Source of the DNA: Isochrysis galbana
Taxonomy: Eukaryota > Haptophyta > Isochrysidales > Isochrysidaceae
Assembly (NCBI GenBank): GCA_018136815.1
Contig: CM030937.1
Location: forward strand, 3,027,820 to 3,091,819
Direction: 5' to 3'
DNA: 64,000 bases
A model generated the notes under the pieces. That model was not told where the DNA came from. It worked only from the letters and a program-made list of their open reading frames with translations, and searched no databases. The first letter of the stretch is position 1. Every line of letters starts with the position of its first letter. This document shows, one piece after another, positions 10,586 through 18,456 of this stretch. The translations under genes and the position numbers were made by a program.

Positions 10586-11539
10586 CACCGGCGGCTGACG
10601 CATCCTCGTCAGCCACTTTAGTCATTAGTCAAGTCGGGATTGCAGAAGGCGGGGGGTTCAGACATTGGGCCGGGCTGAGTCAGGCTGTCGCGAGCCGAGC
10701 GAGCGAGTGGTGAGGGCGCAGAGGGCGCGGATAGAGGTTGAGGAGGAAAAGTGTGAGTGAGATAGAGGGTGGAGGTTGCGAGTGTATCGAGGTCCTAGAT
10801 TCAGGTATGAGAGCAGAGCAGAGGTGGCGATGACGCAGCGACAGCAGCGACGGATCAGACCCCAACCGCCATCCAACACCTATGACCACTGCACTTCTCA
10901 CACACAAACAACCACCATAACAAACGATAACAAACCCCGCCGTGACTCTGTAGTCCCAGACATGGGAAAACGCGCGAAGCTCGACAGAAAACAACAGCGT
11001 GATGCAGCAACCGAAGTGGTTTGATCTGAGCGAGGATTTACCTTCTATTTTCAAGCGTTGAAAATAATAGTCCTAAGACGAGATCCGAAGATGGCCGGGA
11101 CACCAAGCAAATTCCTACAACAAGGAGAGGGGAAGCAACCCAAATCTCTTGTGACCTGGGAGGCCAAGATGAAGGGAGCAACAGCTCTACCTATGAGGAA
11201 GGTGTCAGGTAACCTGCGCGAGACGCTTGCGCATCAGTGGGAAAGCAAATGAGCTGTCTTACTAATCGCCCAACACTGAAATTTCCTCAATTCTGAGATT
11301 GAGATGGTCATTTTTTCACCCCTTATAAAAAAACACTGTTTGACCGCCCTAAGAGAGAGTGGGAGGAGGAGTCGGAGAGAGAGAAAGTGGGAGGGGGAGT
11401 CGGAGAGAGAGAGAGTGGGAGGGGGAGAAGTTGGCCATGATGATGATGGTCATCGGTCCTCCGTCATCATCCATCGGTGGCATGGGTTTCGTCGAGAAGG
11501 GAGACGAATCTCGGCGGAGCGCGCGAGGTCCCCCCGCCC

Positions 11540-11900
11540 GCCCTTTCCCTTTCCTCGCCCCCCCCCCCCCCCCGCCCCCGCCCCGCCACGAGCGCGCGCG
11601 CAACCCCCCCCCCCCTCCCGCCGCCCCCCTCCCGCCGCCCCCCCGCCCCCGGCGCTCTCCGCCCTCCCGGAACCCGCCTCCCCCCCCCCCCCCCCCCGAG
11701 ACTCCCCCCCTCCCGCCCCCCCCCCCCCCCCCCTCCACGTGCCCTCCCCCTCGGGCGGTAGCGAGTTTTACACACTCCCCCCCCCCCCCCCCAAGGCCCC
11801 CTCTCCCCCCCGCCCCCTCCCTCCTTTGGGCGTCTGGAAGCCCCCCCTACACGCCTCTGCTTCCCCCCCCCCCCCTCCCCCCCGGGGGGCCTTCCCCGCT
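11540..11900 (+). repeat. Long polycytosine-rich tract upstream of the cold-shock gene
   Basis: Many runs of 8-18 C separated by G, T or A lie 160-520 bp before the start codon of the cold-shock gene. The complementary strand has strong potential for G-quadruplexes. It could be 5' leader, promoter or simple repeat; homopolymer lengths in an assembly are unreliable here. Confidence 0.7.
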
Positions 11901-12063
11901 CGCGCCGAGGAGACGAGAAGGCGGTGAGAGCGAAGCCCACGCCCACGCACGCAGGGTGGGGGGAGGCGAGGGGGCATGCATGCCAGCTGCGCCCTCACGG
12001 CCCCGCGCGTCCGCCCATTCGACCCACATCTTCCTCTCACGCGCAGATCCGCACACAGCCAGC

Positions 12064-12606
12064 ATGTCCATTACTGCCACCATCAAATGGTTTGACCGGA
12101 AGAAGGGATATGGCTTCGCCACCCCCGAGGGCGGAGGTGATGATGTGTTTGTGCATGCTCTCAACATTGCAAAGGATGCCGACAACAAGCAGCCTTTCAT
12201 TGACGATGGTGACACGATTTACTACGATCTCGGGGAGCACAATGGCCGGCCTACTGCCATCAATGTGACCTTCCCTCCCGACAGACCGCAGAGGCCTCGT
12301 CGTCGTACTCGTGGCCGCAATGCCAAGAAGGCCGCGGACGCCGAGGCGGAGGACTTCGAGAAGGAGCGTCAGGCGAATGCCGACGCGCAGACCAACGGGG
12401 AGGGCGGGGGTGACCAGTCCAAGCCGCGGCAGGGTGGTGGTCGAGATAACAAGACGCATCGCTCGACAAACACGCGCCCACGCCGCAATGACAAGGGACT
12501 AGGTGGAAAGCCGAAGGGTGGCTCCAAGCCAACTGGCCGTCAAGAGAAGTCCGAAGACACGGCACAGGCGGCGTCTGACGGTAAGGCAGATGCAACCTCT
12601 GCTTGA
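12064..12606 (+). CDS. Cold-shock-domain (Y-box type) nucleic-acid-binding protein
   Basis: Predicted 180 aa, intronless. The cold-shock domain occupies about residues 1-77. It contains I-K-W-F-D-R-K-K-G-Y-G-F-A (RNP1 at residues 14-20) and D-V-F-V-H-A-L (RNP2 at about 28-33), the aromatic and basic residues that bind single-stranded nucleic acid. The remaining 100 residues are basic and rich in Gly, Arg, Lys, Asn and Asp with R-P-R-R-R-T-R-G-R, as in eukaryotic Y-box or plant-type CSD proteins with disordered RNA-binding tails. There are no CCHC knuckles. The likely role is an RNA chaperone or regulator of mRNA translation, in cytosol or nucleus. I start at the ATG at 12064 because it opens directly into the domain; the frame upstream is only polyproline from the C-rich tract. 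The exact targets are not knowable from sequence. Confidence 0.92.
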   Translation: MSITATIKWFDRKKGYGFATPEGGGDDVFVHALNIAKDADNKQPFIDDGDTIYYDLGEHNGRPTAINVTFPPDRPQRPRRRTRGRNAKKAADAEAEDFEKERQANADAQTNGEGGGDQSKPRQGGGRDNKTHRSTNTRPRRNDKGLGGKPKGGSKPTGRQEKSEDTAQAASDGKADATSA

Positions 12607-13160
12607 AGATCTAGCGGCCATCGCTACCCTCTGCGGTGTTGACGCTTATGGCCAATCGGTCATGAACCATCGGATGCCACCAGGCTCACACAGTCCGAGC
12701 TGCACGGACGGGTGCACGGAGACTCTTGCACTTTGCAAGAACGGTGAGGTCGGTGCGTCATCACCGGCTGTGAGAGCGACGGGTCCTGTCCCTACGCGCT
12801 TTCGATATCCCTGGCGACGCGTGTGTGATGGATCCCTCAATTGGTCTTTTCACCTTTCGAAAGAGCTTGGAAGGGACTCCTCACTTTCAACACGCTGTGC
12901 GCACTCACACTCTGAGATACGATCCACCCCCGCGATCCAAGATCCGATCGCTTTTCGCTCGTGCAAACATGGCATGATGTGTGCCTTGCTTCGCTTACGT
13001 TGTCAGTCGTTCGGATCCCCATGTGGCAATTGTTCTGTCGTCGCGAGTATATAGAGTGTCTAGCGAGAGAGAGTACTTAGTACTTAGTACCTAGTTTATA
13101 TAATATTTAGCTATTCAGCTAGGTCTGTTGAACGCTCGCTGCGCCTGCGGCAATGTATAT
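12607..13160. other. Downstream flank of cold-shock gene, no gene seen
   Basis: Probably the 3' untranslated region followed by spacer. Near 13077-13095 there is a small ACTTAGTACTTAGTACCTAG repeat. Nothing coding is recognised. Confidence 0.4.
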
Positions 13161-13163
13161 TAG

Positions 13164-13460
13164 GGCGGTCGCAAACACTATTTTGAAAATGATAGTCAGG
13201 ATTGAGGAAGTACACCAAAGTAAAAAAAAACTTCTTAATATTCTCGCCGCGCGCGCGACTCCGCACCCTTATTGTGCTGCCACGCCCGCTACTCTCATCT
13301 CCCCTCCACCTGCCTTGCGGCTCGTCCCTCGTGCGCTACCTAGGGGCTGGGTGTTTGGGGTTTCCTGTAGCAGACGGTGTGTACCGATCCCCGATAGGTT
13401 GTCCACTCCTTCCTCCTGCGCCATCGGGCTATCGGTTTCCGTGTTTCCTTATTGAGTCCG
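13164..13460. repeat. Isolated TIR end plus SINE-like module (reverse)
   Basis: At 13164 TA-GGGCGGTC-GCAAACA resembles the left end of the 8473 element, followed by a weak match to its subterminal region. From 13223, AAAAAAAAACTTCTTAATATTCTCGCC is the reverse of the conserved 3' end of a short repeat seen at 25228-25372 and 52848-52990. It continues to the block around 13340 that matches CTACTTAGGGGCT. Confidence 0.55.
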
Positions 13461-13574
13461 TGGGGTGGGCGGCTAAATTACGGGGGGTTCTGAGGGCGGG
13501 GGACAGGTAGGCGGGTGGGACGTGGGACGCGGCGACGCGGCTTTGTGTTGTGCGCAGTTAGCGGTTAGGCGAGT

Positions 13575-13928
13575 CTATAGTCTATCCACTATGCGGAGCG
13601 CTTGCGCTACCGCGGACAGGTTTGTGCCCATCGTTAGCGTGCCTTTGTCGTTGATCGTAAAGACGGGGGCGCATAACTCTCGCGGGGACTTTAGCTTAGG
13701 CTTTCTTCCCTGGGAGGCTTTTCTGGTGCGTACGGTCGAGGAGGGTCTATCCGGGGGTACGAGGCCTCTAGCGAGGATTGTGAATCTGCTTAGGGTTAGG
13801 CCCTGGCCAAAATAACCAGTTTTTCTTGCCCAAATGTCCACCGGAAATGTCTCAAAAATGTCCAATTTTGCACCCAAATGTCTCAAAAATGTCCGGTTGC
13901 GCAGTTCCGCACATGCGCTATAACACAT
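13575..13928 (-). pseudogene. C-terminal fragment of LINE-like ORF
   Basis: The minus-strand frame ending at 13575 aligns with the tail of the element at 23530-25015. It reads R-F-T-I-L-A-R-G-L-V-P-P, then G-R-K-P-K-L-K-S-P-R-E-L and A-P-V-F-T-I-N-D-K-G, against R-F-T-I-L-V-R-S-L-T-P-P, G-R-K-P-K-L-K-K-P-L-E-L and T-P-V-F-I-E-N-E-K-G there. Only about 70 residues match. The upstream part (13800-13928) is made of short CCCAAATGTC-type repeats and is not homologous. The copy here has an intact stop, so it preserves the end of the protein better than the other copy. Function of this terminal domain is unknown. Confidence 0.7.
13805..13905. repeat. CCCAAATGTC-type short interspersed motifs
   Basis: Motifs CCCAAATGTCC, AAATGTCTCAAAAATGTCC and CACCCAAATGTC recur within 100 bp. 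Similar spaced motifs (CCCAAATATC at 16575-16650 and CCCAAATATGTAG at 29785-29870) are found elsewhere. Clusters like this are typical of subterminal transposase-binding regions of hAT elements. Confidence 0.5.
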
Positions 13929-13966
13929 ATGTATGTAAGTATTACGTATTATTCATACTAGTAGTA

Positions 13967-14724
13967 ATTAATTAATTAAATTCTTAATAGTCTCACCGCA
14001 CACGCGACCGTGCAGCCTCTACTTTCTACTCACGTAGGAAACTTTCTACACCCCCAATCCGCCGGCCCTTTCCCCCCCGCCATCAGGCGACTCCCCCCGT
14101 GCACTACTAGGGGGATAGGGGAAAAGGGCTTAGATATGGTCGGTGGCCCGCGCCCCCCCCCGGCGATCCGTTCCCCCCTTCCTCCTACGCCTACCGGGCT
14201 GGCGGCGGCCTCGGTCCCGACTTATCCTGTAAACAGGTGCGGGACTTACCTATTTTCCGGTGAGCGGAGCTCTCGCTCCGCCCTCCCCCTTCTCCGCGCT
14301 CTCTCTCTCCTCTCCTGCAGGCACGCGCGATGGCGCGCCTGCGACAGGCCTGCAGCTGCCCCTGGCGACCCCTGGAGGCCTCTGGAGGCCAGCTCAGGGG
14401 GCAGAGGAGGCTGGGGCTGGGCCCTGGCCTCCCCTGCCTCTCCCTCGCTGGCGCTCCTGTGCCTCAGGGGTCCCCAATCTGCACCTGTCTGCCTGTCGAA
14501 CAGGGGGGGAGGGGGGGTTGGAGCGATGGGCTGGCCACGACAGGCCAGGACGCGCGAGGCAGGCAAGCCTGCCAGTGAGAGAGTGGGTCAGCAGGGCATT
14601 CTGCTCCTGGCAAGCCATCAGGCGTGCCAGGAGCATGGGTGGTTCCTCCCCCATGGCAGGGGAGGAGTGGAGAGAGGGGGGGGCTCGTGCCCCCCCATGG
14701 GGCAACCAAGTATAAACTTAGTTG
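13967..14724 (-). mobile_element. Non-LTR retroposon-like repeat with 19-bp target duplication
   Basis: The direct repeat ATTATTCATACTAGTAGTA occurs at 13948-13966 and again at 14725-14743, so the 758 bp between them look like one insertion with a 19-bp target-site duplication, as LINE or SINE integration makes. The ATTAATTAATTAAATT at the left edge reads as a simple-sequence 3' tail if the element is on the minus strand. Internal landmarks recur in other copies: CTCACCGCACACGC, GTGCACTACTAGGGGGAT, the segment GGCAAGCCATCAGGCGTGCC, CCATGGCAGGGGAGGAGTGG and AAGTATAAACTTAGTT. The second long copy is 44862-45538. No convincing ORF was found. Confidence 0.75.
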
Positions 14725-14745
14725 ATTATTCATACTAGTAGTACT

Positions 14746-14832
14746 AAGATGCTCCGTCATACCGTCATATGACACTGATTGAGGCACCGAGACTGATATC
14801 ATAGACCCGACATCATTATCATATGATACTAC
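14746..14832. repeat. Palindrome-rich motif shared with 19494-19580
   Basis: CCGTCATATGACACT, then CTGATATCATA and ATCATATGATACT occur here in the same order and orientation as at 19500-19580. The two places also sit near decayed coding fragments (14921-15140 and 19162-19480), so the motif may be a transposon end. Confidence 0.5.
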
Positions 14833-14920
14833 TACGATGATACAAGCAATTATAATATGTATACGTTATACCGATATTACATATTACATTTACATACCAC
14901 ATACCACGAAAACTATAGAC

Positions 14921-15140
14921 CTACTCGTCGTCCGGCTCCTCGATGATCATGTCGAGGTCCCATGGAAGCACGGCGCACGTCCAATCCTGCAGCTTAGATT
15001 CCAACAGGAGATTCGTATGAGGGCGAACAAGCCTGTCCACTGTGGTTTGGCCCATACGGTTGCGCTTCTTAGAATGAATCCAGCCCTCCACGGTGTTACT
15101 ATAATTGTTGGCTCGTTTAAGGTAAAAAACCGGCATGACT
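14921..15140 (-). pseudogene. hAT transposase C-terminal fragment
   Basis: The minus-strand frame that stops at 14921 contains W-I-H-S-K-K-R-N-R-M, then L-V-R-P-H-T-N-L-L-L and an acidic end (W-D-L-D-M-I-I-E-E-P-D-D-E). This is the closing part of the hAT dimerization domain of the type that usually reads I-H-S/T-K-K/L-R-N-R-L ... L-V-x-V-x-x-N-L-x-L. Upstream the frame is not hAT-like, so only about 65 residues survive. It belongs to a different hAT lineage from the S-A-S-C-E-R-V-F type at 30582, 46983 and 59454. Confidence 0.7.
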
Positions 15141-15365
15141 TCGACTTCTCGTTCTGCAGTCGCCCTGCGAGACTCTCTCTCTCTCTCTCCGTCCTCCTCT
15201 CCTCGGCCGACGTAGGGAAGTTTCGTCCAAAACATTCTCCGGTCCCAGGATGTTCCGTGGGGGGTCCAAATCTGACACCTTTCCGCGTGAGGGGGGTGGG
15301 GGGCGGCGGAACGAATATTTTTGGTGCCGGAGGCGGGGCAAGGGCCACGCCGCCGAGCGTCGTCG

Positions 15366-15756
15366 TCACAGGCTAACAACCATGTGCACCACCGCTCCCT
15401 CGCCGAGCCACGGATGTCTCAAACGAAGCGAGGAGGCCTCAAGCCGACGGGGAACTCCACTCAGGGATACCCGGAAGCCCACGCGATCATACAACGAAAC
15501 GGGCCCCGACTCGAGCAACGTCCACAACCACAGCCGCCGCATCCCTAGCCGCTTCCCGTAGCAAAGTCCTCCCAACGCCTTGACCGCGCCAATCGGGGGC
15601 CACCCAAAAGTCGCACAGCTCGCCCGAGCGCCCACCCGACAGCGGGTTCACGCGCACCAAGCCCTTCGTCGAAGCGACCGCGAACGCTCCTTTCGCGGGG
15701 CGCGAGTAGGACGGTGGGATATCGTCGCTCCAGTGCGAAAAAGGCACCACATGCAT
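15366..15756 (-). pseudogene. GNAT N-acetyltransferase, one frameshift
   Basis: The ATG at 15756 opens a frame containing G-E-L-C-D-F-W-V-A-P followed by R-G-Q-G-V-G-R-T-L-L, the acetyl-CoA pyrophosphate-binding motif A of GNAT enzymes. This frame stops at 15487. The overlapping minus frame that ends at 15366 supplies the missing end of the fold, S-L-Y-D-R-V-G-F-R-V, the typical C-terminal L-Y-x-x-x-G-F motif. A single-base slip near 15506-15515, in a run of G and C, would join them into about 130 aa. Either this is a pseudogene or there is a sequencing error in GGGGCCC. A stop codon lies just upstream of the ATG, so the protein is short and intronless. The substrate is not predictable. Confidence 0.7.
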
Positions 15757-15874
15757 ACCCTTCGCCGACCCAAGAGGCGCCTACCTGTCCTAGCCCGAAT
15801 TTATACCAAGAAGGAGCGGTGCGAGGGGGGCGGCCCGCATCGCGTTGTTTCGCACCAAACGTTGGACAAAGAAA

Positions 15875-16114
15875 ATGGACATACGGGTAAATATGCCGTC
15901 GAAACGACTTTTGATTGCCCTCGCGGTGGTCGTCGCCACCGTGGTCGCCGCCATCGTCGTCGCGTTGGTACTCACGAAGAAGCAGCCAGACAGATGTAAG
16001 GATATGGATGGAGAGTGTGCAAACGATGGAGACTGTTGTCACGATCTCGTGTGCTCCGACCAAAAGTGCCGCGCCTTCACCCTCCCTCGCCCCCCTTGGG
16101 AGTCCCACCCCTAG
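15875..16114 (+). CDS. Small membrane-anchored cystine-knot-like protein
   Basis: Predicted 79 aa. Residues 11-34 form one strongly hydrophobic helix, preceded by a basic start and followed by K-K. The exposed part has six Cys at positions 41, 48, 54, 55, 60 and 65, that is C-x6-C-x5-C-C-x4-C-x4-C. This is the spacing of inhibitor-cystine-knot (knottin) miniproteins, found in secreted peptides of many organisms and also in small virion or cell-surface proteins of algal giant viruses. The ATG at 15875 starts directly before the helix. It is divergent to the GNAT reading frame at 15756 with about 120 bp between them, containing GGTATAAATT on the minus strand. No peptide activity can be inferred; the cysteine spacing could also be a coincidence of a short ORF. 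Confidence 0.55.
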   Translation: MDIRVNMPSKRLLIALAVVVATVVAAIVVALVLTKKQPDRCKDMDGECANDGDCCHDLVCSDQKCRAFTLPRPPWESHP

Positions 16115-16564
16115 GATTGGGACTCCCTCGTGGTGGCCCCGCATCGCGTATTTGGAAACGAGGGGTACCAAATGAAGGCAAACGACCTCCTGTGTCGCCA
16201 AATCCCGCACCACGCACTGCACCGGCCCGCGCTCGCACCGCTCGCGTTGCACTGCGCACGCGCCAGGCGCCGGGCACCGGCCCAACTTGCGTTGCGACGT
16301 GTGATGTGTGAGATGTGTTCGATGTTTCTGCGTTGCGCTCACGCGCTCTCAATTAAGTACTGCTTGTGGGACACCTTCGAACCTTCGTTCGTGAATGGTG
16401 AATCTCGTTTCAACTGGCCGCCTCTCGCGAGGTCGTCTCACATCTTCGCTTCATTCTAAGGTCTAAGGTCATTCATTATAAGTACTTACTACCGTTAGCC
16501 ATGACCGTTGGTATCGCCGCCCTCAGGAGTTTTGTTTTCGGGTGCGATGGATATTAGATGGCTC

Positions 16565-16660
16565 GCCACGACCCAAATATCCCCCAAATATCTAAACATA
16601 TTTTTTCCCCGGAAATGCACCCAAATATCCCAAAACATATGTGAGATATCCTGGCCTGGG
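16565..16660. repeat. CCCAAATATC short interspersed motifs
   Basis: ACCCAAATATCCCCCAAATATC and two further CCAAATATC copies are spread over about 90 bp, with ACATATT/ACATATG words between them. They resemble the subterminal arrays at 13805 and 29785. No transposase lies next to them. Confidence 0.45.
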
Positions 16661-16896
16661 CCTACTACTCTACTACTCGGTATGGGCCTGCCTACGGCCT
16701 ACGGCTGCCCCACGCGCTCTACTGCTCTCTACTCGAACACTACCGACTACCGCTCGGAGACCGGAGGAGGGGGGCGAGGGAGGTCCCAAACAAAAGCAAC
16801 AAATAAAGGGGGGGGGGGGGAGGCGGGGGGGGGGGGCTGCTGGCCTGGCTGCTTGCTCGCTTCCGGCGCGCGCCGATCAAGGAGGTCGGCAGCGGC

Positions 16897-18456
16897 ATGA
16901 TAGAGCCGGGCGTGCCCTCGCGCCCGGCCCGCCTCGCGCCCGCCGCTCTCGCCGGTGCACTGCTCTTGCTCCCGCTTCTCTTCTTCTTTAGCCCGCTCCC
17001 GGCGGCTTACGCCCAGCTCGTCATCGACCGCTCTGAGCTGCTGATCGATGAGTGCCAGGTGCACGGCCCGACGGCTGAGAGCGCGTGGCTCTCCTGCAGC
17101 GCAAGGACGCGCGTGCCGTGGATGCCTCTGCGGGTCGTGTCGGAGGAAGCGACGGCGAGTGTGACGTTCCATCGCGGCGCTCGTGTCACAGTCGTTGGCG
17201 AGCTCACTACGCCTGCTCTCGACTTTGGGTATGGTGGCAGTATTTCGCTCTCTATCGGCGGAATGATGCGGGTGCGTGACGCGTCTGCGTTGAAGGAGTT
17301 CGCGAGCGTCATGTATTCGGCTGAGCACACCGCGCTAGAGCTTGAGGCTCCACTGCGACTCCACATCGGCGGCTGGATCGCTGTCGATGTGCGATTCCTC
17401 AAGGCGCCATTGTTGCGCGGTGCGCAGTCATTTCCTAGCCGGGTGCTCTCCATGGAGATCTCTGAGGCCACTGGCCCAATTTCAGAGCTCAACCGATTCC
17501 CGGGGCTAAGGCCGCCAAACGAGGTATCGATCCTCGTAGAGGTGAACAACCCGTCCTCCTTTGCGATGCTGCCTCTTGGGAGCCTCAACATGCAGGTTCA
17601 GACCCGGAGTGGCGCAGTCGTGGCTCAAATCGGCTCAAATTCGTCACAGATGCTCTCACTCCCATTGGGTCGCTCGGTCGTGCGTCTCACGGGTCTTTTC
17701 ACCGTCAAGAGCAGCGATCTGCCTGCCATCTCTGCCTTGCTCAGTGAGCATCTTTCGGGGCGGGCGATCGAGCTCATCGCAGTCATTACCTCGGTCTCCA
17801 TCCCTCTGTACAACAAGACCTTTAGTGGGATGCGCTTGGCATCTACGTTGCCGGGCGAAAAGAGGGCGCTTCTAGATCACGTTCGAGTTGTCGTGGACTC
17901 TGGCCGACTTGCTGCCTGGGCAAACCCGTTGGGTCCTCACCTGCTGGTGCTGGATGCATTCCTGGAAATCGCCAACCCGCTTGCAGCCTCATTCGCAATT
18001 ATGCGCATAGACGCCGACATTTTCTACTCGCCAGATCGCAACAAGCCCGCCGAGAAGGTTGGCACGATGCGTGTAGTACTCGACGCTTCTGACCCAGCGT
18101 ACAATCTGCTGGGTCCTGCGTACTCTCCTATTCTTGTGGGCCCACGGCAGGTCTTCATAACTCCGCAGCCTTTCCCCTGCGTTGTGTCCGGTTCGCTCCC
18201 CACCATAAATGCAATGCTTGGATCTCTACACGAGCGCGGTGCAATCACCGTGACAGCCTTTTCTAATCTATCTGTCGGGACGGGCTCCATCTTCCCCACT
18301 ATTGCGTATGAGCAAGCCAACGTGACTGTGCTGCAGTGGCATGCGCCGCCCTCACCGCCCGCCCCGCCCACGACGCCGATGTCCATCAAAACGCTCTCCA
18401 TGTTAAAGAACTTTGGTTGGTATCAATCGCCGACGACAATGACTCACATGCGATGA
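16897..18456 (+). CDS. Signal-anchored DUF3712 / LEA14-like beta protein
   Basis: Predicted 519 aa, intronless. Residues 13-38 are a leucine-rich hydrophobic segment ending A-A-Y-A-Q, so it is a cleaved signal peptide or a signal anchor. The rest is soluble and rich in alternating hydrophobic residues. It contains three repeats of the theme V-x-V-x-N-P (V-E-V-N-N-P-S-S-F, L-E-I-A-N-P-L-A-A-S-F) followed by G-x-L-x-x-I-N/A blocks. This is the pattern of DUF3712 (Tag1/LEA-2-like beta sandwiches). Such proteins in fungi and stramenopiles are vacuolar or ER-lumen facing and may bind or transfer lipid, but the function is not established. The start ATG at 16897 lies directly before the hydrophobic segment. 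A glycine and cytosine-rich run precedes the gene (16770-16850). Confidence 0.72.
   Translation: MIEPGVPSRPARLAPAALAGALLLLPLLFFFSPLPAAYAQLVIDRSELLIDECQVHGPTAESAWLSCSARTRVPWMPLRVVSEEATASVTFHRGARVTVVGELTTPALDFGYGGSISLSIGGMMRVRDASALKEFASVMYSAEHTALELEAPLRLHIGGWIAVDVRFLKAPLLRGAQSFPSRVLSMEISEATGPISELNRFPGLRPPNEVSILVEVNNPSSFAMLPLGSLNMQVQTRSGAVVAQIGSNSSQMLSLPLGRSVVRLTGLFTVKSSDLPAISALLSEHLSGRAIELIAVITSVSIPLYNKTFSGMRLASTLPGEKRALLDHVRVVVDSGRLAAWANPLGPHLLVLDAFLEIANPLAASFAIMRIDADIFYSPDRNKPAEKVGTMRVVLDASDPAYNLLGPAYSPILVGPRQVFITPQPFPCVVSGSLPTINAMLGSLHERGAITVTAFSNLSVGTGSIFPTIAYEQANVTVLQWHAPPSPPAPPTTPMSIKTLSMLKNFGWYQSPTTMTHMR

Larger units (their letters stand above)
8473..11351. mobile_element. Candidate 2.9-kb DNA transposon with GGGCGGTCAAACAG inverted ends
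   Basis: The left end reads TA-GGGCGGTCAAACAG at 8472-8487 and the right end reads CTGTTTGACCGCCC-TA at 11337-11352. The ends are therefore 14-bp inverted repeats, each flanked by TA. Subterminal sequence next to both ends also matches loosely (AAGGGTGAAAA and a CTCAAT/ATTGAGG stretch). No transposase is recognisable inside, so it is probably non-autonomous or decayed. Inside are a block shared with 55317-56310, a 23-bp hairpin and a block shared with 46396-46652. The same termini recur alone at 13164, 29334, 49973, 53188 and 54863. TA duplication is typical of Tc1/mariner-like and some other superfamilies, but I cannot assign one. Confidence 0.62.

Noticed and set aside
11359-12063. Longer upstream start for the cold-shock protein
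   Set aside because: The 235 residues are nearly all proline or arginine encoded by C tracts. The domain begins at the ATG at 12064.
13785-13800. TTAGGGTTAGG, a telomere-type sequence
   Set aside because: It falls within the reading frame of the LINE-like fragment and is present only once, so it is coincidental.
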